A stretch of 64,000 bases of DNA. It comes from Adineta steineri. Lineage: Eukaryota > Rotifera > Eurotatoria > Adinetida > Adinetidae. Below the pieces are notes generated by a model, which did not search any database, was not told the DNA's origin, and saw only the letters and a list, made by a program, of their open reading frames with translations. Position numbers and translations under genes: made by a program. Shown piece after piece: positions 20,004 through 32,487 of the stretch (the first letter of the stretch is position 1; every line of letters begins with the position of its first letter). The stretch lies in the NCBI GenBank assembly GCA_905250115.1, contig CAJNOI010000009.1, positions 1-64,000 of the forward strand. Direction: 5' to 3'.

Positions 20004-21569
20004 ATGAGAATGTCCTCTCAACATATACAAATGAGCGCATGGACGACAACGGATACTGATCTTTCTAATCCTCATAATTTGTCAAAAAGCACAAATAGAA
20101 ACAAAACCGTTTCGAATGATTCTGGCATGACCGATGATAATCAAAATCATTCAAATGATCAGAACAACAAACGGTAAGAAAAACAAACAATCGATTGAGT
20201 TTTAATATATGTCGCATTACTATGCTGTCTTTAGATGGACACTATCAGAATATTGTTCATCATTATCACCATTGTTTTATGGTCTATTATTAGGTGCACT
20301 TATCGCTGGTTTGGGACTGGCTATTATAACTACATTTTGGTTAACATCATCTAATGAGAACGCATCGACAACAGAAGGTAAATATACAAGCTCTTTTCTA
20401 AAATTTTCATTAGCCAATGGTTTTCGAAAAGATATCCTTGCATAGAAAAGCGTATTGCTCTATGTAGTTTAGTTACCTTTAGTGCATTTGATGTTGAATA
20501 AAGACAAAAACGGGTGGGTATGTTCACACCTACACCTACGACCTAATATAAAAGTCCTCGACTCATATCAAATGTAGAATTAATCGTAATAATTATAAGA
20601 CATCGTTCTGATGTAGTAAAATCTAATCAGTATCATCAATATGTGAGCCTTTGAGAATTTGATGGCGCATGTTTCTTATCTAAAACTGAATGTGAGAAGT
20701 ATTTATTGATAGGATGGTCGATTACCGGTGCAACAAATTATGCTCGATATATACACACAGCATCTGTATTAACAAATGGAAAAGTACTAGTTGCTGGTGG
20801 ATATGGTAGTAGCGCCTACTTAAATAGTATAGAATTATATGATCCATCAACAGGAGTCTGGACAGCCACTGGTAGTATGAATTATGCTCGAGAGTGGCAC
20901 ACAGCGTCTATGTTGAAAAATGGAAAAGTGCTGGTTGTTGGTGGGGTCGGTAGTAGTGGCTATTTAAATAGTGCTGAATTATATGATCCATCAACAGGAG
21001 TCTGGACAGTCACTGGTGCAACAAACTATGCTCGATATTTGCACACAGCAGCTGTATTAACAAATGGAAAGGTGTTAGTTGCTGGTGGATACATTGGTAG
21101 GGGTTTTTTAAATAGCAGTGAATTATATGATCCATCAACAGAAGCTTGGACAAGCACTGGCAATATGAACTATGCTCGATATTTTCACACAGCATCTATA
21201 TTAACAAATGGAAAAGTGTTAGTTGCTGGTGGATTTAGTAGTGGCGTTTATTTAAATAGTACTGAATTATATGATCCATCAACAGGAGTCTGGACAAGTA
21301 CTGGCAACATGAATTCTGCTCGATATATACACACAGCATCTGTATTAACAAATGGAAAAGTATTAGTTGCTGGTGGATACAATGGTAGCGCTTATTTAAA
21401 CAGTACAGAAGTATATGATCCATCAACAGGAGTCTGGACAACCACTGCTAGTATGAATTATGCTCGATATTTTCACACAGCATCTGTATTAACAAATGGA
21501 AAAGTGTTAGTTGCAGCTGGACTCAATAGTAGCGGTTATTTAAATAGCTCGGAACTCTACGAACCGTAA
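20004..21569 (+). CDS. Type II membrane protein with six bacterial-style kelch repeats (cassette B)
   Basis: Paralog of the gene at 10844-12566. Exons 20004-20173, 20235-20377 and 20656-21569 join in frame to 408 residues. The cytoplasmic tail (MRMSSQHIQMSAW) and the transmembrane segment (LFYGLLLGALIAGLGLAI) are almost identical to copy A. The ectodomain has six rather than seven 48-residue kelch repeats and ends in the same LNSSELYEP. The last intron's acceptor is CCTTTGAG here and CCTTTCAG in copy A. In-frame stops precede this exon, which supports splicing. Loop residues between repeats vary (GYGSSAY, GVGSSGY, GYIGRGF), while the framework is constant, as expected of a binding surface that diversifies. 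Ligand unknown. Confidence 0.82.
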
Positions 21570-23712
21570 CTAACAAATAAATAATGAACACTCTTGCTTA
21601 TGAGACAAATTTTTTCAGAAGAATTGTTTTACTTTACTAACAATTGTGTTTTTCTTTTTTAATATCTACGAGTTTGTTGTATTAGCAAATAAATCTATCT
21701 TATAACAATGAAATAGTATATTGTTATAGAAAGTATATTATAGCGAAACAATGTCAGATCGAGAATCACAATGATTTAAGACTTTGTTTATTAGCTGAAA
21801 GCAGTTAAGATCAAATAAAATTCTTACAAATATATTATCATTACATTTTCTTTTTACGGTATGCTCATTCTATTGCTTTGTTTAGAAAATATTGTTATGA
21901 AAAAGATGCACCAGTCTTCATATTAAACAAGAAACTATTCTTCTTTTCTTATAATATTACATTTTAATTAATGATCAATATCACAAAGAAAGGTTCAAAC
22001 GGTACTTGTTTTTCGTAGTTTGGTATTTCTAGAGAAAAAACTGGTTCTAGTTACAACTATTAGTACGTAGTATGAAAGTGATAATTCATGAAAATGAAAA
22101 ACAAATTGGAGAAATTAGCAATCATAACCGATTTCGTCTTAAGGGTTAGATAAGTTACCACCATACTATTCGTATTTCACTTCTACAAAGATTATCAAAT
22201 GGCTAGTAACCGTACAAGATGCTTTTCACTTCTGCTCATCGAAGAATGGACAGTCACTAGTAATGCCTATCGCTGAGGGCAAATCAATACAAAATCTACT
22301 ATGTAAACCGGTAGTATCTCTACTAAACGAATGAATATTGCTATTACAATCATTTAGAGTATGAATGAAAGATGGATATGACTGTGAGCGTGAGTCTCAA
22401 TCGAATATATGATTTCACTCATACCCATACCCACATAACTATTCTTGATAATGGCTTTTTATTTTAGATTTGAACGGAAAGACGTTGTTTGCATCTTATA
22501 CAGAATACTCGTATACTATGTATAATTCTCTCGAAATACTATTAACAGCATTTTCTTCATAGGTTTTCATACAATATGGTTTATTATGAACATAAATTTA
22601 GTAGTGCATGCATGCACTGTTACAAGATTTTTACTGTATCTATTCAACTTCTTGTTTTCTATCATTTAAAATCAATATTCTTCAAATAAAAATCGATAGT
22701 GCAAAAGTTTTGCATGAGTTCTGTTTTCATTATAATTTTTCTGAAAATAGTATTTGACAACCATAAAAATTCTTAAACTTAAAGGCTTTTAGCATAACTC
22801 TTCTAAGAGTATTGTTTTCATTTACTTGTGATGGTCTCTATTACTATATATATGTATACAATGTTTATCACAACAAGATCATCAATGTTGTGTTGAAATA
22901 GTCGTACTGATATACAATAGAATAAATAGAAGATGATTTGATAACGAATTCATTTCACAAGTAAGTCACTTTAATATCTTATAGAAAAGATTTCCTCTTG
23001 TCCAAATAACATCGTCTGACAGGCAATTCGATAAGTTTTCGACTACTTCTCTCTTGAGAGAAAACTTATTTTTCAACTGGTATCAGGAATGAATGATAGT
23101 TACTTTTCCTTGCAAAAATAGTATTCTGTGTTTAAATTATAAAACTTGAATTACTAAATTAGATAGATGATGTACCATATTATTATTTGTGAAAAAGTCT
23201 TCTAATATCTTTAGCTCTAACAATTTTGTAGTTTTCAAAAACTATTTACAACACAAATTTTTTAAATGTGTTCGTACTAAATATTTTTGTTTGTCTAATA
23301 GAAAACAATAACGTTTCTACAATATTCTCAAATCAATATCTATTTCTTGTTCATTGATACAGTTCTTTTGCTCTAACAAATTCCTTGCATCGATTTAAAA
23401 CAATGCACGATGAAGAGAGTAAACATTTGCTGAATAATTTATATTTCCTTTTCTCTTCCATTTTAATGAGAAAATGCCACACGCACATTGACATACTGCA
23501 GTAATTACACAAATGAAGGAAACAGAGAATTGGAAAAAATAACTGTAAAACATTATCATTAATTAGCTTCTTATTTGTTCGTTCTGTTGCAGACGTTGTT
23601 AAGAAATTTATTTGTATCGATTTGTCTTTTACTCTTCACAACAGTATCTTAAATAGTAACTAGTTGAAGTTTCTTTTTGAGTCCTGGCAAAAAAACCACG
23701 TATTTTGCATAC
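21570..23712. other. Intergenic, cassette B spacer
   Basis: Non-coding. Similar to cassette A spacer from about 22738 onward. About 1 kb (21676-22690) has no match in cassette A; it holds a GT/CA hairpin (about 22375-22431). A short piece near 22245 (ATGGACAGTCACTAGTAATG) resembles the kelch repeat coding sequence. Confidence 0.55.
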
Positions 23713-23944
23713 CAAGGTCAAACAAGCGCGATCGTAAACGATCGTATACGGAGAAATACGACCGCGCACGACCGTTTTCTCCGTAAACGATCATACTATT
23801 CCGTATACGGTACGGAGACATACGATCGTAATACGGCCACAAGTAATACGGCAAAAAACGGTGAAATACGATCGTATATGGTCGTATTTTTTCCGGATAC
23901 GGTCGTATTCAATCGTTTACGAAGTTCGTAATAATCGACCTGGG
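23713..23944. mobile_element. 232-base palindromic insertion with ATAC target duplication
   Basis: Flanked by ATAC on both sides (23709-23712 and 23945-23948). The paralogous site in cassette A (14788-14791) has a single ATAC with no insertion. The ends are inverted (CAAGGTC ... GACCTGGG), and the inside is an imperfect palindrome packed with CGATCGTATACGG and TACGATCGTA motifs. It is richer in CpG and GC than its surroundings. No coding capacity. A non-autonomous foldback/MITE-like element, family unknown. Confidence 0.75.
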
Positions 23945-24123
23945 ATACTGAGAAGAACAAAAAAATACTCCATTACCATTATAAATAAGAGCGGTGAGTT
24001 TTCTTACTGTTCAGACAAAAATAACTGTTGTCAAGCTTATATTCAACGTCAAATTATAAAAAAAAGTACAAAACGTGTGCATCAAGATCAAATCAAAAAC
24101 CTTTCTCATCATAAAACGCATTT

Positions 24124-24232
24124 ATGAATAACAATAACACGACTATGATACCATCGAATGCTATTCAACCAAGGCGACACATACCTCAAAATTATTCACT
24201 CGTCTGGTTAGATGAGTGTATGGAAGAAACAA
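24124..24232 (+). CDS. Start of second ART-TPR gene (cassette B), cut by assembly gap
   Basis: Begins MNNNNTTMIPSNAIQPRR and continues NYSLVWLDECMEET, clearly the counterpart of residues 1-36 of the gene at 14966. The frame runs into the Ns at 24233. The sequence after the gap shows no ART or TPR coding, so the rest is either hidden in the gap (a tandem repeat array is a likely cause of assembly failure) or lost. Confidence 0.75.
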
Positions 24233-24332
24233 NNNNNNNNNNNNNNNNNNNNNNNNNNNNNNNNNNNNNNNNNNNNNNNNNNNNNNNNNNNNNNNNNNNN
24301 NNNNNNNNNNNNNNNNNNNNNNNNNNNNNNNN
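24233..24332. other. Assembly gap (100 N)
   Basis: Exactly 100 Ns, the usual placeholder for a gap of unknown length. It follows the first 109 bases of the second ART-TPR gene. Confidence 0.98.
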
Positions 24333-25405
24333 TTTGTTCATTGCATCTGTATGTTTATTGTCTTTGTCTATCTCTTTTTCCTTTTCTTTTTTGACTAAAC
24401 AAATTCAACGAAATTCATGTCACTCGTGTATTTACCAACAAACTGGAAAGAAAAGAAAAGAAAGAAAGAAATAACAAAACAAATCGCCCTATGTTTCAAT
24501 TGTTGTCTTAAGAAAGACGAAATCATTGCATTCATTATTTAATCCACGACGTCTAGCTATTTAAAAATGTCTGAATTCAGTTTGTATTCGTTGAATATTC
24601 CATATTATATTTTTTCGTATGCTTTTAGATTGAGTCATTTATTGCAATTCTACATATTGTAAATACGTAATATTAATGTATTCTGATGTCATATTTCACA
24701 ACTACTATTTCGAGAAGAAAAAACCAGATGATTCATTAATGATGAAATTAAAATAGTTGAGATTTTATATTATTATTATTCTGTTGTATTCACTATAGAT
24801 TATTATAAAATCAATAATGAATAAATTCGATATAGATTATATCCTTCTAGATATTAGTTTTATACTAATTTATTACAATTTATTAAGGTTATTCAATTTT
24901 GTATTTATCTAATATGATTAATATGATGATATTTTATTTTCTAATAGAAATTCTAGAGTTATTACCAATGGGAATATGAAATAAATTAAAATATTCTAAT
25001 TTTAGATTAATATATTGTTGTTAAGAATATTCTACAATATGACTTTTAGTTTTTTTTTTACTAGAATTGTTTTAGAGAAATACTTTAGTTTTAATTATAG
25101 TTGATAAACGTTTTTATTATCCTAGAAATTTTTTTCTTTCCTTTTTCTCAAAGGAACTTTTTGACCTTCCTAACAGACAGATTGACAGAAAAATAAGAAA
25201 ACATATATAAACAATTAATAAACTAAGACACTTGGTTATCATTTTACTTATAATAGTTTGAAATTAATTACGAAATGTTTTTATGTGTAATTCCCTTATG
25301 TAACAAAAAAAAAATCTTAGTCGAATGTTAATCATTTTCATCATGCTTTTAACTGATAAAGCACCCTAACAACTTAGGTAAATAAAAATTCTAGATAATT
25401 TTCAC
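24333..25405. other. Intergenic, nothing recognised
   Basis: About 1.1 kb of AT-rich DNA after the gap. It contains a short GAAA-rich run (24445-24470). No TPR or ART sequence is seen, so the cassette's far end is not visible. Confidence 0.55.
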
Positions 25406-26134
<729 letters not shown>

Positions 26135-26728
26135 TTCTTCTTATACTATTTCATTTTTTGTTTGTCTATTGTATCTATTACAGTGAAATACAGTAAATAG
26201 ACATAAACTATGTTACTTTTCTTTTTTATTGTATTCTCTTGTGAAGTTCAATGTATATAAACAGTAAAAAAAAACGAGAAAAAATAAAAATGAAAATTTA
26301 TAGTTAGAATTATTATTGGCTTATGCATTTATACAATTTGTTTTTCTTAGTCATTATTCACACGTTTCAAGTGCATCTCTAAATATTATGAATTTTCTTT
26401 TCTTTTCTTCTCTAGGCAAGGAAAAGATTAAAGTCCTATATTAGATAATAAATATATGATGTAAGTCATGCATCTTCTTTCTTTTTCATTTCTTCCGATA
26501 TGTAAGTATAGGTTAATCTATAATCATCAAATATTCTAAAGAGAATTAGTCGATATAAATCTTTAAATAGATGTTTGATAAAATGAGATAAAAAATGGAA
26601 TGTTAATGTCTGATTCATGTTTTATCATATGGTTCGATTATGGATGCATCATGGTTTAACCAGTGTATATAAGTCGAAAGTTTTACTTTTTATTTTTATA
26701 GATAATTTGAGTAACGATAAGATCAAAC
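26135..26728. other. Intergenic, nothing recognised
   Basis: About 600 AT-rich bases between two plus-strand genes; probable 3' end of UBE2D and 5' leader of the elongase gene. Confidence 0.5.
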
Positions 26729-27905
26729 ATGGTTACTTTAGCATCGCATATTTCGGATTATTTCGAACAATTTAATAGTTCATTAACAAATGATTTTAAA
26801 TCAACAGCACATGATTTATCATCAGATAAAAATCTTAGTTTATATTATGTATTTGATTTTGAACGTTATAGTGATAAAATAGGAACATTGAATGATTTAC
26901 GTACATTTATGATTCAACGTTGGCATAATAGTTTCTTTTATGCTATTGCATACTTATTATTAATTTATGGTAAATGAAGAGGAAAAATGCAATATTCTAT
27001 TTCGAACATATTTTTTTAATCTCTCTAGCTGGTCAAATGTATATGAAAAATAAACCACGATTCGAATTACGTTTATGGTTAGCTGCATGGAGTGGATTAC
27101 TTGCTATGTTTTCTATTTTTGGTGCACTTCGAGTTTTACCAGAATTGATTTATGTTATTTATCGACATGGAATTAAAGATTCGATTTGTAGCAATTCAAA
27201 TGCATTTGGTGTTGTTGGATTTTGGTATGAAAAATATTATAACATAAAAAAAAGGGAAATGTTTTTTTTTCTTATTAATTATTTTTTTAAGGACATGGGC
27301 ATTTTGTTTTTCTAAATTACCAGAACTAATCGATACCGTATTTATAGTTCTTCGTAAACAACCTTTAATCTTTCTTCATTGGTATCATCATGCATCTGTA
27401 TTAGTTTATTGTTGGTTTAGTTATCAAGATTATAGTTCAACAGGAAGGTAGAATATAACAGCAAATAAATTATTTATGAAAACAAAAATAAAATCAAATA
27501 TCTTTGTTTTAGATGGTTTTGTGGATTGAATTATGTTGTTCATGGTGTTATGTATACTGTAAGAGATTTTAAAAAAAGCAACTTAATTTTTTAGAAAATT
27601 CTATTTCTTTTTCTTAGTATTATGCATTTCGTGCTCTTAAATTTCGTTTTCCACGATGGATATCAATGATAGTAACATTACTTCAATTAAGTCAAATGGT
27701 TATTGGTTGTTGGATTAATTTGAAAGCATGGCAATATAAACAAAATGGTGAAACATGTCAAGTAACCGATGAAAATTTAAAAGTTTCACTTGTAATGTAT
27801 GGAACATATTTTATATTATTTGCTCATTTTTTTCTTGGTTCATATATATTTAAATCATCAAAAAGTAAAAAAGCAAAAGAAGAAAATATAAAGAAAATTG
27901 ACTAA
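26729..27905 (+). CDS. Very-long-chain fatty acid elongase, ELOVL3/6-like
   Basis: ER membrane enzyme that condenses malonyl-CoA with an acyl-CoA in fatty acid elongation. Five exons: 26729-26969, 27029-27224, 27292-27447, 27513-27558 and 27618-27905; 308 residues in frame. Signature elements: [17 protein letters not shown], the catalytic histidine box [26 protein letters not shown] and [24 protein letters not shown] and NYVVH fit the ELOVL6 branch (saturated C12-C16 substrates). The C-terminus is lysine-rich ([14 protein letters not shown]), not a perfect KKxx ER retrieval signal but similar. Slightly longer at the N-terminus than vertebrate ELOVL6. Confidence 0.94.
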
Positions 27906-29235
27906 ATGCTATTATTAATAGCATATGTCATCGATGAATTAAGATATTATACTGTTATTTGTTAAGGAAATATCGGTGTGTGTTTTCGATTGTGTTACCC
28001 GGTTTGTTTTATGAATATTTATTTTATGTTTAAGAACAAAAAAAATAAAATTATAGTTATAGAAGGTGACACATGAATTATTTTCTTTATATTTATAAGG
28101 TTAAACTGAACTCAAAGTTAATCATACTTGTTAGTAAAAAAAAGAAATGATAAAATATCTTAGCGGAATACATTTTATTTTGACTGTATTAGTTGTCAAT
28201 AAGAACATGCAAATGAATTATATTGCTAACAAATATGAAATATGATTTTGATTCTAAAATTTTTCTATGCATTATTCATTAGTGTAACAATATATGGTGA
28301 TTATTATTTAGATATAGAAAAACAGTCTTTTAGAATGTGGTTAAAATCTGTTTCATATTAATGTTATGAAAAATATACACCTTTACCGTTCTAGTATAGA
28401 GCAAGTATATAATATTCATCATGATTCGATTTCCTATAAAAGTATAACAATAATCTATATATTCTTCGTCCTTGCTAAACTTTGAATGAAAACTATATTA
28501 CATTGATACTCATGCTTAATGTATATACAATTGCTAATACAAAATTGAATAGATCGAAGTAACAGAATATGTTTTACTAATTGTATAAATAATTATTACT
28601 TTGGCAAATTTCTGAAGAAAACAAATTTTTCTTTGTTTTTTGAAACACATGCTGTGCCAAATCGTTTTTGTTCCGGTATAGCTTTAAACATATCTATAAC
28701 AGTTGAATAATTATTAGCAAATCAGAAATAAAAACTTTGCCGTTAATATAGTTTTCACCTTTAGAAAATCATATCTTCTGATTTACTTACGAGAAACTAA
28801 ATTGAAACTTGTCCTTGTCTAATATGAATTTGATAAATACAAATGATAGAATATTTTTTACGAATAATCTTGATTAGACGAATATTATTGTTTTATGTTT
28901 AATTGTTCGAATCAAAAGCAAACCAGCTGTTAAGAACGTCAGTTAAGTTTGTTATTTTAATAGATATTCCTCTCTCTCTTTCTATATATATACATTCTAT
29001 TCTGTCTCTTTCCAAGCTTTTTACAAACAAAAAAAAAAGAGAACAATACGGAAACATATTCTCTAATAGACGAACAAGATTTATCAATGTACATAATTAT
29101 ATTTTTCGAATACAATTGTTACTTATTTTCTCTCTCTTAAAATTGCTTCAAGCTTCAGTAACAAACAGACAACAATATTAAATATACACATCTAATATCT
29201 AAAATTTCGAGAAACATCAAAATATACATATAATC
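27906..29235. other. Intergenic, nothing recognised
   Basis: About 1.3 kb. Open frames near 28900-29180 on both strands come from CT/AT-rich runs (TCTCTCTCTTTC) and do not look coding. Confidence 0.55.
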
Positions 29236-31456
29236 ATGATGATAAAATGTATTCTTTTCATATGTATGATAAATAATGTCCAATTATTTACAAATAAAAC
29301 ATCAAAGTATGATCATACAACAATAGTATCAAGACGTACAAATCAGATAAGTACAATTCTTGATGGACTTTTAAAAGATTATCAAGCACATACTCGACCA
29401 AATTTTGGCGGTAATATAAATAGTTAAATATATATCCATGTATCTTTATTAAACAAATAGATGGTCCAACAAAGGTTCATCTTGATATATTAATAAATTC
29501 ATTTGGTCCTATTCAAGATATGGATATGGTTTGTATTTAACAGGAAAAAAAGAAATTAAAATATCTTTTGCTCTATTATTATGATTTTCTATATAGTCCT
29601 ATACAATAAACTGTTATTTTCGACAAGGATGGCGTGATGAACGTTTACAATTTGCTGAAGAAGTTGGTGTACTTTCATTATCAACAAAAATGCTTGAACG
29701 TCTTTGGAGACCAGATACAATATTTTATAATTCACAGTATTCTTATTTACATAGAATACCAACAAGTAATCGTTTATGGCGACTTTTTCCCAATGGTTCA
29801 ATATGGTATTCATCACGGTAGAATAATACATTTTTAATTATCGTTTCTTTCCTAAAATGTATTTATTTATAGAATAACAGTTAAAGCAAAATGTAATATG
29901 AATTTAAAGAATTTTCCTGTTGATACACAAATTTGTCATTTACTTATTGGCAGTTGTAAGAAAAATAAAGCAAAAAAAATTACATATGAAAGTTTTTTTT
30001 TATTTTAGTTGCTAATTCAGCATTAGATATTCAATATAACTGGCGTTTAGGAAATAATAAAAGTGTTAATTTTGATACAAAAGTTTTATTATCACAATTT
30101 GATCTTATTCAATATCCACAATACGATGAAATTACTAATACGAATGGACGTACGTAATAAAAAAAGAAAAAGAAGATTTGTATTTAGATGTGCATTTTTA
30201 TAATACAATAGAGTCAATGTTCCGTATACAATCCGAAAAATCTAATTCGCTTGTATGGCATAATTAACTATATCATTCGATTATGATTATTCAGTTGAAA
30301 TGACGATATATGTCTATATATTAAAAATCTCAAAGGATATAATGTGAGAAAAATCTTTTAAAATTAACATAAATTATCAAATTAACTTACGCACACACAT
30401 AAGGCTCACAATTTTTGTTATCTACTTCATATTAATAGCTATGATAATACGACGTGAAGCAATTAAATATTCCAGTATAAATTGAAAATTTGATTTTTAA
30501 ACTCGAAAATAAAGCAGATAAATTCTTCATGTAATTGTCTGAAAGATAAATTAAAATCATTAGAATAAGATCGTATTGATCACACTTTTCCTTTTTTTGA
30601 AAACAGATTTTGTTAAATCGCAATGAAGATTAGCAAACTCATCAGTAAATCTGAATAAAAGACTTGCCACTTATTGTTTTTAAGAATTTTATCTCCATAA
30701 AATATTGAATTATTTTATTTTACACTAGGAAATTTTTCTGTTCTTCGTGCTGATTTTGTTCTTAAACGACATATGGGTTATTATATTCTTCAAGTCTATG
30801 TTCCAAGTTCAATGTTAGTTATGCTTTCATGGGTTTCATTTTTTATTCATCGTGAAGCAACAGCTGATCGAGTGAATATTGGTGTTATGACTTTTCTTAG
30901 TTTAACTACATTAAATTTTGATATACGAAATTATACTGCTGCTGTATCGTATCTTACAGCAATTGATTGGTTTATTATTATGGCTTATGTATTTTTACTT
31001 GCTTCTTTACTTCAATTTGCTTTTGTTCATTATTTTACAAAGGTTTTTCTTTCGAATATATTTTTTTAGAATTTAAATATTCTCTATTTTTTATAGTTTG
31101 GATTTGGTGAACCATTGACATGCTATCAAAATTCTTTCGATGAAGATTTATTAGATGAAAATGATACAAAAGGAAACGATTATAATCTTCGCCCATCAAT
31201 ATTTCATACTGATTTCACAAATATTAATTCAAAAAATCGAGAACCACGAACCGGAAATAGTACTCGTTATTTATGGCGATTTTGGTTTTGTATAACAGGA
31301 GATACAAAGTATAGAAGTTCCTTACGTAAACGTACATCACGTTTTGGTATAAATAGTCGTAGTGAACTCGATACTATTGCTCGTATTGGATTTCCAGCTA
31401 GTTTTATTTTATTTAATATTTTATATTGGTTCTATTTTCTTCATTTTCAACGTTAA
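29236..31456 (+). CDS. Cys-loop ligand-gated ion channel subunit, GABA-A/glycine-like
   Basis: Pentameric neurotransmitter-gated channel subunit in the plasma membrane. Seven exons: 29236-29410, 29461-29528, 29597-29817, 29873-29955, 30009-30149, 30729-31042 and 31097-31456; 453 residues in frame. Signal peptide MIKCILFICMINNVQLF. Ligand-binding domain with NCYFRQGWRDERL, LWRPDTIFYN and the Cys-loop CNMNLKNFPVDTQIC (13 residues between the Cys). M1 GYYILQVYVPSSMLVMLSWV, M2 DRVNIGVMTFLSLTTLN, M3 and M4 are present. The overall form matches the anion-channel branch, but the segment before M2 is EATADRV, where that branch usually has PARV, so ion selectivity is uncertain. Intron 5 (579 bases) is about ten times longer than the others. 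Confidence 0.92.
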
Positions 31457-32487
31457 ACAAAAGACTTAGCATTGAACTGTCAACCTAGTATTAAGAGAAA
31501 TTCATATTCCGTACGAATATTAATTACTAAAGCTGACGTATAGCAGAAATAGTATCCAGACGATTCTGTATACATATACTTATTAATAAACATGCTATAA
31601 TACAGTATAGATTTAGAAAACTACGTGTTTGTATTAATTAATAGATCGTTCGTATTTCAATAAATATAATCACTGGTTTATATATTCATGTTGTTTTTAT
31701 AATTGTCTTTGTACATTTCACTGCATATGAACTAATTTCTGCTTGTACCTTCGCTTTTATGATCAGTGACTGTTTTCTTTTAAATGTGTGTTGAAAAAGT
31801 TACCATATCATCATTTTTTCTAAGTGTCTCTTATTTGTCAATAGTTGAACTTTCCATCGATCGTCAACGACAACATCATTATTCTTTTGATATTTTCTGA
31901 ACTTATATTTTTCATGCGAGAGGAGCAATACTGCCAAGAATTCATCAATTGATAATGCATTGTATAAATGTATCAGATTGATTTTCCAATTATATGAAAA
32001 ATACTAAAATTTTATTATCTTTAGTAATCGATGTGTAGTGTATTATTTCTCTATATATTTTTATTAATCAAGCGCAAAATGCACACGTTTCTATTGTAAA
32101 ACTTAAATAGATTTTTTTGTATAAAGTGATATGGCAAATTGAAGACATTTATTTATACTATTTTATGCTCAAAAGACATGATATTTGATGTGGATAAAAT
32201 ATGAAACAATTACTATAACAGACCAAAGAATCGTGTTATTGATCTTGAAAGAATGAACATGCAATATCGATGTAGTCAATACTATTGAAAGATCGTTTAA
32301 GTCTTTCCCTCTTATTTATATAGAATAAAATTCATAATCAACAACAAAATCTAATGTTGATCCTTTTTCTTTTATGTAAAACTTTCATTGTTCGCGCTTT
32401 ATTATTTAATTTCTTCAAAAATGAGAATAATCGAAATTTTCATGCATAACTATGTCACGTTAGTTAAATATTAATCTTCCACACATC
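31457..32487. other. Intergenic, nothing recognised
   Basis: About 1 kb of AT-rich sequence between plus-strand genes, without coding pattern or repeat. Confidence 0.55.

Larger units (their letters stand above)
19699..24232 (+). repeat. Kelch + ART-TPR cassette, copy B (runs into gap)
   Basis: Same order as cassette A: shared 5' flank from ATATACGGCAAATATATCG, kelch gene with identical exon 1 and 2 lengths (170 and 143 bases), similar spacer, and the ART gene start. It differs by a 232-base insertion at 23713-23944, extra spacer sequence (about 21676-22690), and the lack of copy A's 1 kb insertion. Confidence 0.85.

Noticed and set aside
24333-24474. Frame read through the N gap
   Set aside because: Only continues because Ns contain no stops; the part after the gap is low-complexity and unlike ART or TPR.
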